A stretch of 64,000 nucleotides of DNA from Candidatus Avimonas caecicola (GCA_904419875.1 CAJFTG010000010.1:1-64000), one strand, 5' to 3'. Positions 34,883 to 44,230 are shown, counted from the stretch's first letter. The notes: a model not told the origin generated them from the letters alone. Numbers and translations are program-made.

Positions 34883-36271
34883 ATGTTCCGCCCTCACCCG
34901 CTGTACTGTTATTACGACGCAAAAAAATGGATACTCCTGCTCCTCCTGCCCGTCCTGCGGGCGGTTTTTTCGCCGCGGGACATCGTCTCCATCCTGCTGG
35001 CGTCCCTGCGGGACGTTGCGCTGGCGGCGCTGCTCATCGGCTGGTCGGCGGCGAAGTGGCGGAGAGCGCGGTATTCCCTGCACGGCGGCCTGACGCTGCG
35101 GCAGGGCCTGCTGTACCGCCGCACCCTGCGGATATCCGCCGAGGACGCCGCCTCGGTGGAAATGGAGCGGACGCCCCTGATGTGGCTGGCCGGCGGAAGG
35201 CGGGTGCGGGTGAATACCGCCGGGCTGCGGCGGCGGGCAGACGCGACCATCTATCTCCCCGTCTCCGCCACCCGGAAGGTGATGCTGGAGGGAACGGACC
35301 GGCGGCGGCGCCGGTACGCCGCCCGCGCTTTCCCGGTGGCGGTGATGTCCGCCTCCAGCTCCAATGCGGCGCTGGGGCTGCTGACCCTGGCCCCCGCGGT
35401 GCGGCAGGCAGGCCAGATCCTCGGCCGGGAGATGACCGGCGAGGTCTACGGCCTGATGGACCGCCTGCTGTCCATCGGCCTGCCCCCGCTGTTCAACACC
35501 CTGACCAACGTTCTGGTGCTGGGCTGGGCCTACGCCTTTGTCCGCACCTTCATCCGCACCGCCGGGTTCTACGCCGAGAGGGACGGCGAACAGCTGCACG
35601 TGACCTCCGGCCTCCTCACCCGGCGGGACGTGTATATCGACTGCAGCCGGATCACCGCGCTGGAGCTGCGGCAGACCCTGTTCATGCGGCTGTTCAGCCT
35701 GCACACCGTAACCATCACGGCGGCCGGCTACGGCCGGGAAAAGGGGGCGCGCCCCCTGATTATCCCCGCCGCCCGTCCCCGGGAGCTCTGTGCGGCGCTG
35801 GACGCGCTGCTGCCGGAATACCCCATCTGCGCCGGCTCCCTCCGCCCGGTCAAAAGCGCGCTGTGGCGGTATGTCTGGCCGCCCCTGCTGCTGGCGGCGG
35901 GGAGCCTGCTCCCCCTCGCCTTCGGCGGGGTGTGGTCAACGCTGGCCGCCGTCTGGTTCCTTGCCGGTTCCTGGTGGCTTTTCATCCGGCTGACCGGATA
36001 CTTCCGGGCCGGCTTCGGGGTGGGCCGGGGAGCGGTCACCATGCGGTATCCCCGCGGCCTGGCGCTGTATGAAATCCACGTCCCCTGCGAGGTGGCCGAC
36101 TGTCTGATGATCACCCGCAGCCCGTGGGAGCGGCGGAACGGCACCTGCACGGCGGAGCTGCGCTGCTTCGGCGAAAAGCGCCGCCGGCACCGGGTGCGCG
36201 CCCTGCCCTATGAGCCGACGGCCATGCTGGCCCGCCGGCTGATGGAGATGGACGCCGCCGTCCGCAAATAG
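34883..36271 (+). CDS. YdbT-like membrane protein with multiple PH-like domains
   Basis: 'LTLRQGLLYRRTLRISAEDAASVEMERTPLMWLAGGRRVRVNTAG' and 'LHVTSGLLTRRDVYIDCSRITALELRQTLFMRLFSLHTVTITAAGYG'. Confidence 0.7.
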   Translation: MFRPHPLYCYYDAKKWILLLLLPVLRAVFSPRDIVSILLASLRDVALAALLIGWSAAKWRRARYSLHGGLTLRQGLLYRRTLRISAEDAASVEMERTPLMWLAGGRRVRVNTAGLRRRADATIYLPVSATRKVMLEGTDRRRRRYAARAFPVAVMSASSSNAALGLLTLAPAVRQAGQILGREMTGEVYGLMDRLLSIGLPPLFNTLTNVLVLGWAYAFVRTFIRTAGFYAERDGEQLHVTSGLLTRRDVYIDCSRITALELRQTLFMRLFSLHTVTITAAGYGREKGARPLIIPAARPRELCAALDALLPEYPICAGSLRPVKSALWRYVWPPLLLAAGSLLPLAFGGVWSTLAAVWFLAGSWWLFIRLTGYFRAGFGVGRGAVTMRYPRGLALYEIHVPCEVADCLMITRSPWERRNGTCTAELRCFGEKRRRHRVRALPYEPTAMLARRLMEMDAAVRK

Positions 36272-36561
36272 CCGGCGTCCCCTGCGGCGGGCGGCGGGAC
36301 GTAACCGCGGCCGGCGCGCCGCTCCCGCGGGCTCCGTGCGCGGCCTTTCGCCGCGGTCCTCTTCCCTGCGCGGGGACCGCCGGGCCGATCTTTTCCCCCG
36401 CACGCGGCGGCTGCCGGCGGAGCGCCGTTCCCAGAAGCCCGGTCCTGTTCCCGGCGTCCGCCCTTCGGCGGGCGCCTTTTTCGTCCGCCGTTCCCTATAC
36501 CGTGCCCTATGCCGCCCCCGCCCTTCTGTTTTGTGAAATACGGAAAATCCGCGCAAAAACG

Positions 36562-36590
36562 TTGAATCGGCCGGACAAACATGCTATTCT
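36562..36590 (+). promoter_or_regulatory. Predicted sigma-A promoter
   Basis: TTGAAT-17 bp-TATTCT upstream of the aldo/keto reductase. Confidence 0.55.
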
Positions 36591-36675
36591 AGGGGGAAGA
36601 AGGCGGCCGGGCGGCAGGTCCGGCCGGGCAAAACGCCGCACAATTCCGCAAGGCAGAAAGAGGGACACACAGCCC

Positions 36676-37782
36676 ATGCAGTATCGCAAATTCGGGAAAA
36701 CCGGGGAAACGGTGTCGGTGCTCGGCTTCGGCGCGATGCGCTTCCCCTCCAGGGACGGCAAGGTGGATGTGGACAGGGCCGTGGAGATGATGCGCCGCGC
36801 CATCGACGGCGGCCTCACCTATATCGACACCGCCTATTTTTACCACGACGGGGAAAGCGAAAAAATCGTCGGCAGGGCGATCAGGGACGGGTACCGGGAA
36901 AAGGTACGGATTGCCACCAAGCTGCCAATGAGCATGGTGAAAAGGGAGGAGGATTTCGAACGGTTTCTCTCCACCCAGCTCGGGCGGCTGGAGATCCCCA
37001 CGGTTGACTTCTACCTTCTGCACGCCCTGAACCGGGAGGAGTGGGAAAAGGCCAAGCGCCTGCACATCATGGACAAGATGGAGCAGGCCCGGCGGGACGG
37101 GCGGGTCCGGCACATCGGCTTCTCCTTCCACGACGATTACGACGCTTTCCGGCAGATTATCGACGAATACGACGGCTGGGAATTCTGCCAGATCCAGCTC
37201 AATTACATCGGCACGGACTACCAGGCGGGGCTCCGGGGGCTGGAATACGCCGCCGCCAAGGGGCTGGGCGTGGTGATTATGGAGCCGCTGCTCGGCGGCC
37301 GCCTCGCCGCTCCGCCCCGCGGGGTGCAGGCCGCGCTGAGCCCCGATAAAACGCCGGTGGAATGGGCGTTCGACTTCCTGTGGAACCGGCCGGAGGTCAC
37401 CCTCCTTCTCAGCGGGATGAGCAGCATGGTGCAGACGGAGGCCAACCTGCTTTATGCCGACCGCGCCCGGCCCGGGATGCTCGGCGAAGCGGACCTCGCC
37501 ATGCTGGCCGAGGCCAAACGGGTGTACGACACCGCCGCCCTCGTTCCCTGCACCGGGTGCCGGTACTGTATGCCCTGCCCCTTCGGCGTGGATATCCCGC
37601 TGGTGTTCGAGGGGTACAACCGGACCGTATCCCGCGGGAAGGACGCGGCCAGAGCCTTCTATGCGGGTATCGGGGGAAAAGCGGATCAATGCCGCGCCTG
37701 CCGCCGCTGCGAGCAGAAATGTCCCCAGCACATCGAGATCAGCGCCATGATGGACGAGGTGCGCGACGCCTTTGCCGGATAG
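36676..37782 (+). CDS. Aldo/keto reductase with C-terminal 4Fe-4S domain
   Basis: 'MQYRKFGKTGETVSVLGFGAMRFP', 'YIDTAYFYHDGESE', C-terminal 'CTGCRYCMPCPFGVDIP' and 'CRACRRCEQKCPQHIEI'. Confidence 0.95.
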   Translation: MQYRKFGKTGETVSVLGFGAMRFPSRDGKVDVDRAVEMMRRAIDGGLTYIDTAYFYHDGESEKIVGRAIRDGYREKVRIATKLPMSMVKREEDFERFLSTQLGRLEIPTVDFYLLHALNREEWEKAKRLHIMDKMEQARRDGRVRHIGFSFHDDYDAFRQIIDEYDGWEFCQIQLNYIGTDYQAGLRGLEYAAAKGLGVVIMEPLLGGRLAAPPRGVQAALSPDKTPVEWAFDFLWNRPEVTLLLSGMSSMVQTEANLLYADRARPGMLGEADLAMLAEAKRVYDTAALVPCTGCRYCMPCPFGVDIPLVFEGYNRTVSRGKDAARAFYAGIGGKADQCRACRRCEQKCPQHIEISAMMDEVRDAFAG

Positions 37783-37848
37783 GACGGCCGCGCCGGCGCT
37801 CCGTGCTGATTTACAAAAGATCATTTTACGCAAAGGAACTGTGACGCT

Positions 37849-38421
37849 ATGACCGGACAAAAAACGCCTTTTTATCAGGTAAACCTTCGCCAGGTGGTTT
37901 GCGCCGGGCTGCTGCTGGCGATCGGCGTGGTGCTGCCTCAGCTGTTCCACGCGGTCGGCGGGCCGGTGATGGGTAAAATCTTTCTCCCCCTGCACATCGC
38001 GGTGCTGATGGGCGGGCTGCTCCTCGGTCCGATGCTTGGCGCGCTGATCGGCGTGCTGCTCCCGCTGCTGAGCTTTCTGACCAGCGAGATGCCTGCGCCG
38101 CCCACCCTGTTTTTCATGCTGTTTGAGCTGGCGGCCTACGGCCTGTTTACCGGCCTGTTTTACAAAAAGCTCCCGCTTATCCCCAGCCTCATCCTGGCGA
38201 TGCTGGCAGGCCGGCTGGTGAACGCGCTGGCCCTGCTGGTGGGCGTCGGCCTGCTTGGCGTGTCATACCCCGGCGTCAGCGGCGCGCTGCTGCCCGCCGT
38301 GGCCGGCACGGTGGCGGGGGCGGCGGTGACCGGCATTCCGGGGATTCTCCTTCAGCTAACCGTCATCCCCCTGCTGGTGATGGCGCTGAAGAAAAGCGGG
38401 GTGCTGTATGGAAGAGGCTAA
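37849..38421 (+). CDS. ECF transporter S component (substrate unknown)
   Basis: six-TM protein 'GVVLPQLFHAVGGPVMGKIFLPLHIAVLMGGLLLGPMLGALIGVLLPLLSFL'. Confidence 0.82.
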   Translation: MTGQKTPFYQVNLRQVVCAGLLLAIGVVLPQLFHAVGGPVMGKIFLPLHIAVLMGGLLLGPMLGALIGVLLPLLSFLTSEMPAPPTLFFMLFELAAYGLFTGLFYKKLPLIPSLILAMLAGRLVNALALLVGVGLLGVSYPGVSGALLPAVAGTVAGAAVTGIPGILLQLTVIPLLVMALKKSGVLYGRG

Positions 38422-38818
38422 AGCGCTGTATGCGCTGTTGGAGAACGAGGGCCTGACCTGCGTGGTTTCACGGGACGGGGCGCTTTTCCGCTCGGAGGAG
38501 CGCGGCGTCCGGCCGCTGCTGCACTGGCTTCGGGCAGACCCGGCGTTCTGCCGGGGCGGCCTGGCCGCCGACCGCGTGGTCGGGAAGGCGGCGGCGATGC
38601 TGTTTGTATACGGCGGCATCCGTGCGGTGTATGCGGGCGTCGTCAGTGAGCCGGCTCTTGCCGTCCTCCGCAGGGCGGGGGTGGAGGCGGATTACGGCAA
38701 ACTTGTCCCGTACATCATCAACCGCGACCGTACCGGCCGCTGCCCGATGGAAACGCTGGTCCTGGAGGTGGACGACCCGGCCGAGGCGTTCGCGCTGCTC
38801 GACCGGAAAGTGTCGTGA
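38408..38818 (+). CDS. DUF1893 domain protein
   Basis: 'DRVVGKAAAMLFVYGGIRAVYAGVVSEPALAVLRRAGVEADYGKLVPYIINRDRTGRCPMETLVLEV'. Confidence 0.88.
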   Translation: MEEAKALYALLENEGLTCVVSRDGALFRSEERGVRPLLHWLRADPAFCRGGLAADRVVGKAAAMLFVYGGIRAVYAGVVSEPALAVLRRAGVEADYGKLVPYIINRDRTGRCPMETLVLEVDDPAEAFALLDRKVS

Positions 38819-38851
38819 CCCGTGGCGGGAATTCACCTTTCCGACCATGGA

Positions 38852-38900
38852 GCATTAAGGAGGGGGAGAGGGCTTAAAGCCCTCTCTCCCTCCTTAATGC
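38852..38900. repeat. 24-bp inverted repeat (terminator-like hairpin)
   Basis: GCATTAAGGAGGGGGAGAGGGCTT/AAGCCCTCTCTCCCTCCTTAATGC, one mismatch (G-U in RNA); no clear T-tract. Confidence 0.8.
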
Positions 38901-38971
38901 CGGGCCCGCCGCCCGGCCGGCTTAGTCCCAACCGGGCCGCGGAAGGAGATTTGCACAATACTATTTTTTGA

Positions 38972-39322
38972 AATAGATATTGTGGTGTCTCCTGCATTTT
39001 TCTTGTTTCCATCATCCGGACGGAACGGTTTTACCGCAAAAAAGAGCTGGGCTGCCTGCAGGTTTTCGGCCTGCGGCGCCGTCAGGTCAAAGCCAATCTT
39101 CTGGCGGAATACGCCGTAAAGATGGCGGCCGCTTTTATCCTCGCCGTTCTCGGCTGTGCCGCCTCCATTCTCGTGTATGGCGCCGTTTCCGGGCAGTTTG
39201 CGCTCTTTAACGCTGTTTTCACGCCAGTCGTCCTCCGGCTGCTGTTCGCCATATACCTGTCCACCGTCGATTTTTCCGCCCGGCGCTTTTTGAAAAAGAG
39301 CGTCCGTTCGCTGATCACTTGA
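38972..39322 (+). pseudogene. C-terminal remnant of an FtsX-like ABC permease
   Basis: open frame after a TGA reads CGVSCIFLVSIIRTERFYRKKELGCLQVFGLRRRQVKANLLAEYAVKMAAAFILAVLGCAAS..., the FtsX C-terminal pattern, with no N-terminal part present. Confidence 0.6.
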
Positions 39323-39403
39323 CCGCCTCCCCGTCCTGCCCGTACCTCGCCCGGTAAAACGTCCCGCCGAAAAAAGGTGCCGCTTGCACAAAAAGGGTCG
39401 CAA

Positions 39404-39446
39404 AAGGGGTCCGCTGCAAAATAAGGTATTTTGCAGCGGACCCCTT
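39404..39446. terminator. Bidirectional intrinsic terminator
   Basis: AAGGGGTCCGCTGCAAAATA-agg-TATTTTGCAGCGGACCCCTT, 20-bp perfect stem. Confidence 0.85.
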
Positions 39447-39463
39447 GCTTTGCTGTTCCCGTT

Positions 39464-41635
39464 TTATCCCATCAGCCCGGCCAGGTTGACCGCCAGGGTG
39501 CCGATCTGATACACGACCAGGGAGGCCGCCCACGCCACGCCGGTCTGCATTGCCACGGTGCCGAGCGCCCATTTGGTGGAATTCATCTCCCGCCGGATGG
39601 CGGAAAAGGCCGCCACACAGGGCATGTACAGCAGCACGAACACCAGGAAGGACAACGCCGAAACCGGGGTGAAAACCCCCTGCAGCGCGGCGCTCATCGC
39701 CGCATCGGTGGAGGTGTTGTACAGGATGCTCAGGGTGCCGACCACCGCCTCCTTGGCGACAAAGCCGGACACCAGAGCCACCGACGCCTGCCAGAAGCCG
39801 AAGCCGAGGGGGGCGAACAGCGGCGCGATCACCCGGCCGATGGAAGCCAAAATGCTCTGCCCGCTCTGCTCGGGAGCCAGCATGGTCAGGTGCAGGTCGA
39901 ACGACCGCAGGAACCAGATGACGACGGAGGCCGCCAGCAGAATGGTCCCCGCCCGCACGGCAAAATCCTTCACCCGCTCGTACATATGCATCCACAGGGT
40001 GCGCAGGGTGGGCAGGCGGTAGGGCGGCAGCTCCATCACAAAGGGAGCGTGCCCGCCCTTGAGCACCGTTTTGCGCAGCACCATCGCCACCAGGATGGCC
40101 ACCACCACGCCGGTCAGGTAAATCCCGCACACCACCAGCCCCCGGTGATTGGGGAAAAAGGCGGCGATGTACAGGGCGTATACCGGCATTTTCGCGCTGC
40201 AGGACATGAAGGGGGTGAGCATAATGGTCATCCGCCGGTCCCGCTCATTCTCCAGCGTGCGGGCGGCCATCACCCCCGGCACCGAGCAGCCGAAGCCCAT
40301 CAGCATGGGCACGAACGACCGACCGGAAAGGCCGGTCTTGTGGAGGAGCTTATCCATGATAAACGCCGCCCGGGCCATATAGCCGCTGTCCTCCAGCACC
40401 GAAAGGAAGAGGAAAAGCAGCAGGATCTGCGGGAAGAAGGAAACGATGGAGCCCACCCCCGCGATCACCCCGTCGCACACCAGGCTGACCGCCCAGCCGG
40501 AAGCGCCCGCACCCTCCAGCAGCGCCCGCACCCAGGGGGTGAACCGGCTGGAAATCAGGCTGTCCAGCCCGTCGGTCATCCAGGTCCCCAGCGGGCCGAA
40601 GGTGATGAAGAACACCAGCGCCATGACCCCGATAAACAGCGGCAGGGCGAAAATCCGATGGGTGGCGATCCGGTCGATCCGGTCGGACACGGTCAGCTCG
40701 CCCGGTTCCTTCCGCCGGACGACGCATTCGGCGCACACCCGGCAGATAAACCGGTATTTCTGGTCGGCGATAATCATATCCCGTTCGCCATACTTTTCCT
40801 CCAGCGAGCGGATGATTTCGTCGATCAGGTGCGCCTCGCCCTCGGTCAGGTCCAGGGACTCGATGGTGGGCGCGTCGTCGTCGATGATCTTGACCGCCGA
40901 CCAGCGCAGGGCCATCCCTTTTTTCAGGCATTTCGGCTCGATGATGTCCTCGATGCGCAGGATCGCTTCCATCACCGCCGGGGTATAGATTTCATCGATC
41001 ACGTAGGTCGAGCGGTATTCCTGCGGATGATGTTCCCGCCGGTCGTGGAGCTGGTGGCGTATGTAAGGGTTATCCCCGTACCGCTCGTCGATCGCCCTGG
41101 CCAGACGCTGCTCGTCAAAGGGGGCGGGTTCCGCGCTCTTCCGCTCCGTCCCGTCGTGGTGGGCCCGCTCGACCAGCTCCTTAATCCCCTTTCCCCGGCT
41201 GGCGGCAATCGGCACCACCGGCAGGCCGAGCCGGTGCTCCAGCCGCTGCACGTCGATCTCCAGCCCCCGGCTTTTGAGCATGTCCATCATATTCAGCGCC
41301 ACCACCAGCGGGCGGCCCAGCTCGGCCAGCTGAAGGGTGAGGTACAGGTTGCGCTCCAGATTGGTGGCGTCCACCACGTCCAGAATCACGTCCGGGTCCT
41401 CGCCGATGACAAAGTTCCGGGTAACCATCTCCTCCGCCGAATAGGGGGAGAGGGAATATATGCCCGGCAGATCCACCACCGTCACATCCTGCCCGTGGGT
41501 TTTCAGCCGGCCCTCCTTCTTTTCCACCGTCACGCCGGGCCAGTTCCCCACATACTGATTGGAACCGGTCAGTTCGTTGAACAGGGTGGTTTTCCCGCAG
41601 TTGGGGTTGCCCGCAAGGGCATAGGTATGTCCCAC
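39464..41635 (-). CDS. feoB: Ferrous iron transport protein B
   Basis: 'YALAGNPNCGKTTLFNELTGSNQYVGNWPGVTVEKKEG' G-domain, 'GFGCSVPGVMAARTLENERDRRMTIMLTPFMSCSAKMPVY'; GTG start. Confidence 0.97.
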   Translation of the reverse strand: MGHTYALAGNPNCGKTTLFNELTGSNQYVGNWPGVTVEKKEGRLKTHGQDVTVVDLPGIYSLSPYSAEEMVTRNFVIGEDPDVILDVVDATNLERNLYLTLQLAELGRPLVVALNMMDMLKSRGLEIDVQRLEHRLGLPVVPIAASRGKGIKELVERAHHDGTERKSAEPAPFDEQRLARAIDERYGDNPYIRHQLHDRREHHPQEYRSTYVIDEIYTPAVMEAILRIEDIIEPKCLKKGMALRWSAVKIIDDDAPTIESLDLTEGEAHLIDEIIRSLEEKYGERDMIIADQKYRFICRVCAECVVRRKEPGELTVSDRIDRIATHRIFALPLFIGVMALVFFITFGPLGTWMTDGLDSLISSRFTPWVRALLEGAGASGWAVSLVCDGVIAGVGSIVSFFPQILLLFLFLSVLEDSGYMARAAFIMDKLLHKTGLSGRSFVPMLMGFGCSVPGVMAARTLENERDRRMTIMLTPFMSCSAKMPVYALYIAAFFPNHRGLVVCGIYLTGVVVAILVAMVLRKTVLKGGHAPFVMELPPYRLPTLRTLWMHMYERVKDFAVRAGTILLAASVVIWFLRSFDLHLTMLAPEQSGQSILASIGRVIAPLFAPLGFGFWQASVALVSGFVAKEAVVGTLSILYNTSTDAAMSAALQGVFTPVSALSFLVFVLLYMPCVAAFSAIRREMNSTKWALGTVAMQTGVAWAASLVVYQIGTLAVNLAGLMG

Positions 41636-41704
41636 GGCGATCCTTCCTTTCCCTGGCGCCGCGCCGGGCAGGCCGCCCACCCGCCGCGCCGTATCCTCTC
41701 CGTT

Positions 41705-42049
41705 TTACCGGTTTTTCTCCCCACGGCACGCCCTGTGCCGGCGGAAGCGGGACCGTACACCCCGTTCCCCGGAAGGGGCCCGCTCATCCTCTCCGCCGGA
41801 CGGCGCGGCCGCTTCTTCTTCGGCGCCGACGACCGTGATCTCCCGCGCCTCGGAGCGGCGGATGCTCAGCTCATAGCCCCGCACGTTGATTTCCAGAGGG
41901 TCGCCCATCGGCGCCGCCTTGCGCAGGATAACCACCGCCCCGGGCGTAATCCCCATGTCGATGATCCGCCGCCGGAGGGCGCCGGAGCAGCCCAGCCCCG
42001 TCACAACCGCCTTTTCACCAATCTTCAGATCGTTGACCGTCCTGCCCAT
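41705..42049 (-). CDS. feoA: FeoA family protein
   Basis: 'LKIGEKAVVTGLGCSGALRRRIIDMGITPGAVVILRKAAPMGDPLEINVRGYELSIRRSEAREI'. Confidence 0.95.
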   Translation of the reverse strand: MGRTVNDLKIGEKAVVTGLGCSGALRRRIIDMGITPGAVVILRKAAPMGDPLEINVRGYELSIRRSEAREITVVGAEEEAAAPSGGEDERAPSGERGVRSRFRRHRACRGEKNR

Positions 42050-42078
42050 AAACCGCTCCCTCTTCCTTCCGCCCGGAT

Positions 42079-42120
42079 TGCGCGCCGCATTGTTAGATGT
42101 ATCTAACAATGCGGCGCGCA
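42079..42120. promoter_or_regulatory. Perfect 42-bp palindrome in the feoAB leader; core resembles a DtxR-family-type operator
   Basis: TGCGCGCCGCATTGTTAGAT-GT-ATCTAACAATGCGGCGCGCA, 20/20 bp arms. Confidence 0.9.
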
Positions 42121-42161
42121 CCAATCCACCGAACAGCCGCCGGTAACTATTGACTGTGTTT

Positions 42162-42190
42162 ATTGTATCACCCGCGTATCCCCCTGTCAA
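42162..42190 (-). promoter_or_regulatory. Predicted sigma-A promoter for feoAB
   Basis: minus strand TTGACA-17 bp-TACAAT. Confidence 0.75.
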
Positions 42191-42309
42191 TGCGGCCCCT
42201 CCCCCAGGGCGGACAAACCCGCGCGGGACGCGCGGGAGCAAGGCGCGGCGCCCGCCCCGCGCACTGGCTCCCGCCGGGAGGACGCCGCCGCGCGGAGGCT
42301 GTCCCGCCT

Positions 42310-42792
42310 TCAGGCGGCCGGCACGGCATAATCCAGGGAATAGTGATATTTTTTCGTACCGAAAAGCCCCTCAATGGAAAAATCAACCTGAATGGCCACG
42401 ACGTACCCTCCCCCTCCGGCAGCCTCCGGCGGGATAAAGCTCTCCCCGCCTTCCAGAACCCCGCCCGGCCACAGGACCTCGCTCACCGCCGGCCCGGTAC
42501 GGACCGGTTCCTCCCCGCCGTCCCGCCGGCATATCCCTATCCGGACCGGCGCCCCGGTATGGACGACGCGGTAAGCCCGCGGGGATTGGTTCTTCACACG
42601 GACCCGCACGGACAGTTCCTCCCCCGGGGAAAGGCGGTCGGGAATCCCCTCCGCCTCCACCGTAAAGGCGTCCTCCCCCGGCGGCAGAAAAACGAGATGG
42701 AAGGCCCCGCCGAAAAGGTACAACATCAACAGCAGCAAAAACAGAGCCGCCAGAGCGGCAAGCCCGCACAAACGCCGTTTGGATTTGTCCAC
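42310..42792 (-). CDS. Hypothetical membrane-anchored protein
   Basis: N-terminal TM 'LCGLAALAALFLLLLMLYLFGGAFHL' followed by beta-rich domain; GTG start. Confidence 0.6.
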   Translation of the reverse strand: MDKSKRRLCGLAALAALFLLLLMLYLFGGAFHLVFLPPGEDAFTVEAEGIPDRLSPGEELSVRVRVKNQSPRAYRVVHTGAPVRIGICRRDGGEEPVRTGPAVSEVLWPGGVLEGGESFIPPEAAGGGGYVVAIQVDFSIEGLFGTKKYHYSLDYAVPAA

Positions 42793-42869
42793 AGAATCTC
42801 CCCCTCCGGCAGCCGTTCCTGTCTACAGTATACCGGCGCGGGCGGGCTCTTGTCAAACGGCGCGGGCCG

Positions 42870-43367
42870 TCAGCCCATCAGCAGCCGCACGGCCAGGGAG
42901 GAAAGGACGATGCCGCACAGGTCGCCCCCGGCCGCCGCCGCCAGGGTGTGGCGGGTTCGCTTGACCCCCACCGCGCCGTAATAGACGGCGATGGTGTAAA
43001 AGGTGGTTTCGGTGGAGGATTGCAGCACGCTCGCCACCCGGCCGACCAGGGAGTCCGCCCCGTAATGGGCGTATACGTTTTCCAGCATCGCCAGGGAGCC
43101 GCTGCCCGAAACCGGCCGCAGAAGCGCCAGCGGCACCGCCTCCGGAGGGAAGCCCAGCTTCTCCGCCAGCGGCGTCACCGCCGCGGTCAGCAGCTCCATC
43201 GCGCCGGAGGCGCGCAGCATGGAAACCGCGGTCAGCAGGGCGACCAGAGAAGGGAGCACCTTCACGCAGGCGCGCAGACCGTCCGCCGCCCCGGCGGTGA
43301 ATTCATCGAAAACCGGCACCCGCCGGACCAGGCCGGACACCAGCACGGCCGCTACAAAAACCGGCAC
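42870..43367 (-). CDS. spmB: Spore maturation protein B (start uncertain)
   Basis: 'ALLRPVSGSGSLAMLENVYAHYGADSLVGRVASVLQSSTETTFYTIAVYYGAVGVKRTRHTL'. Confidence 0.92.
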   Translation of the reverse strand: MPVFVAAVLVSGLVRRVPVFDEFTAGAADGLRACVKVLPSLVALLTAVSMLRASGAMELLTAAVTPLAEKLGFPPEAVPLALLRPVSGSGSLAMLENVYAHYGADSLVGRVASVLQSSTETTFYTIAVYYGAVGVKRTRHTLAAAAGGDLCGIVLSSLAVRLLMG

Positions 43368-43440
43368 CGCCCACAGGGCGAGAATTTTCGCCGCCTCCAG
43401 AGGAACCGCCTTCCTTCCTGTTGCATCCCCATCCCGCCGG

Positions 43441-44109
43441 TCAGACGGGAAGGGACGATTTCTCCGCTTTTCCCGCCTTTCTCGCTTTGCCCGCCCTTTT
43501 CCCCTTTTCCCGCCGCGGCGGGCGGCGGGTCAAAGCGGCGCCGCTGCCAAGGATTTTCGCCAGGGTCACCGCCACCGCGGCGGAAGCGAAGGAGGTCAGC
43601 CATACGGCGGGAAGGATGTCGAAGGGCGCGGCCGCGCCGTACCGCAGCCGCAGGGTCGCCACCGTGGTCGGCAGCAGCTGGATGGAGGCGGTGTTCAGCA
43701 CCACGAACACCACCATATGGTTGGAAGCGGCGCCGGGCTGCGGGTTCTCCTTTTCCAGCTCCGCCATTGCCTTGAGCCCGAACGGGGTCGCGGCGTTGCC
43801 CAGCCCCAGCAGATTGGCCGCCATGTTCATCAGCATGGCGCGGCAGGCGGGGCCGGCGGGGTCCAGCCTGGGGAAAAGGAGCCGCATGAGCGGCGCCATC
43901 CCCCGCGCGAACAGGGCGGTCAGTCCCCCCTTCTCCGCTATGCGCATCAGCCCTCCCCACAGGCACATCGCTCCGCCCAGCGTAAGCGCGAGCTGGATGG
44001 CTTCCCCGCCGCCCGCCAGCAGCGCGTTGGTCACCTGGTCCAAGCGCCCCGTCGCCGCGCCCGCCGCCAGGGAAAGCAGCATGATTCCCACCCAGAGTAT
44101 GTTCAGCAT
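43441..44109 (-). CDS. spmA: Spore maturation protein A with Lys/Arg-rich C-terminal tail
   Basis: 'LALTLGGAMCLWGGLMRIAEKGGLTALFARGMAPLMRLLFP', 'NMAANLLGLGNAATPFGLKAMAELEKENP'. Confidence 0.95.
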   Translation of the reverse strand: MLNILWVGIMLLSLAAGAATGRLDQVTNALLAGGGEAIQLALTLGGAMCLWGGLMRIAEKGGLTALFARGMAPLMRLLFPRLDPAGPACRAMLMNMAANLLGLGNAATPFGLKAMAELEKENPQPGAASNHMVVFVVLNTASIQLLPTTVATLRLRYGAAAPFDILPAVWLTSFASAAVAVTLAKILGSGAALTRRPPRREKGKRAGKARKAGKAEKSSLPV

Positions 44110-44230
44110 TGCCCCGGCCTTCTTTCCTGATTCCGTGTAATCCCGCGCATTCCTTCTTCCCTCCCTCTTCCCTCCCTATTTTTATGAAAAAATAAATGCG
44201 GATATACGCAAAAAAACCGGGTGCCATGCG

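Noticed and set aside
39431-42106. 891-aa plus-strand ORF
   Set aside because: Antisense to feoB/feoA; no protein-family features.
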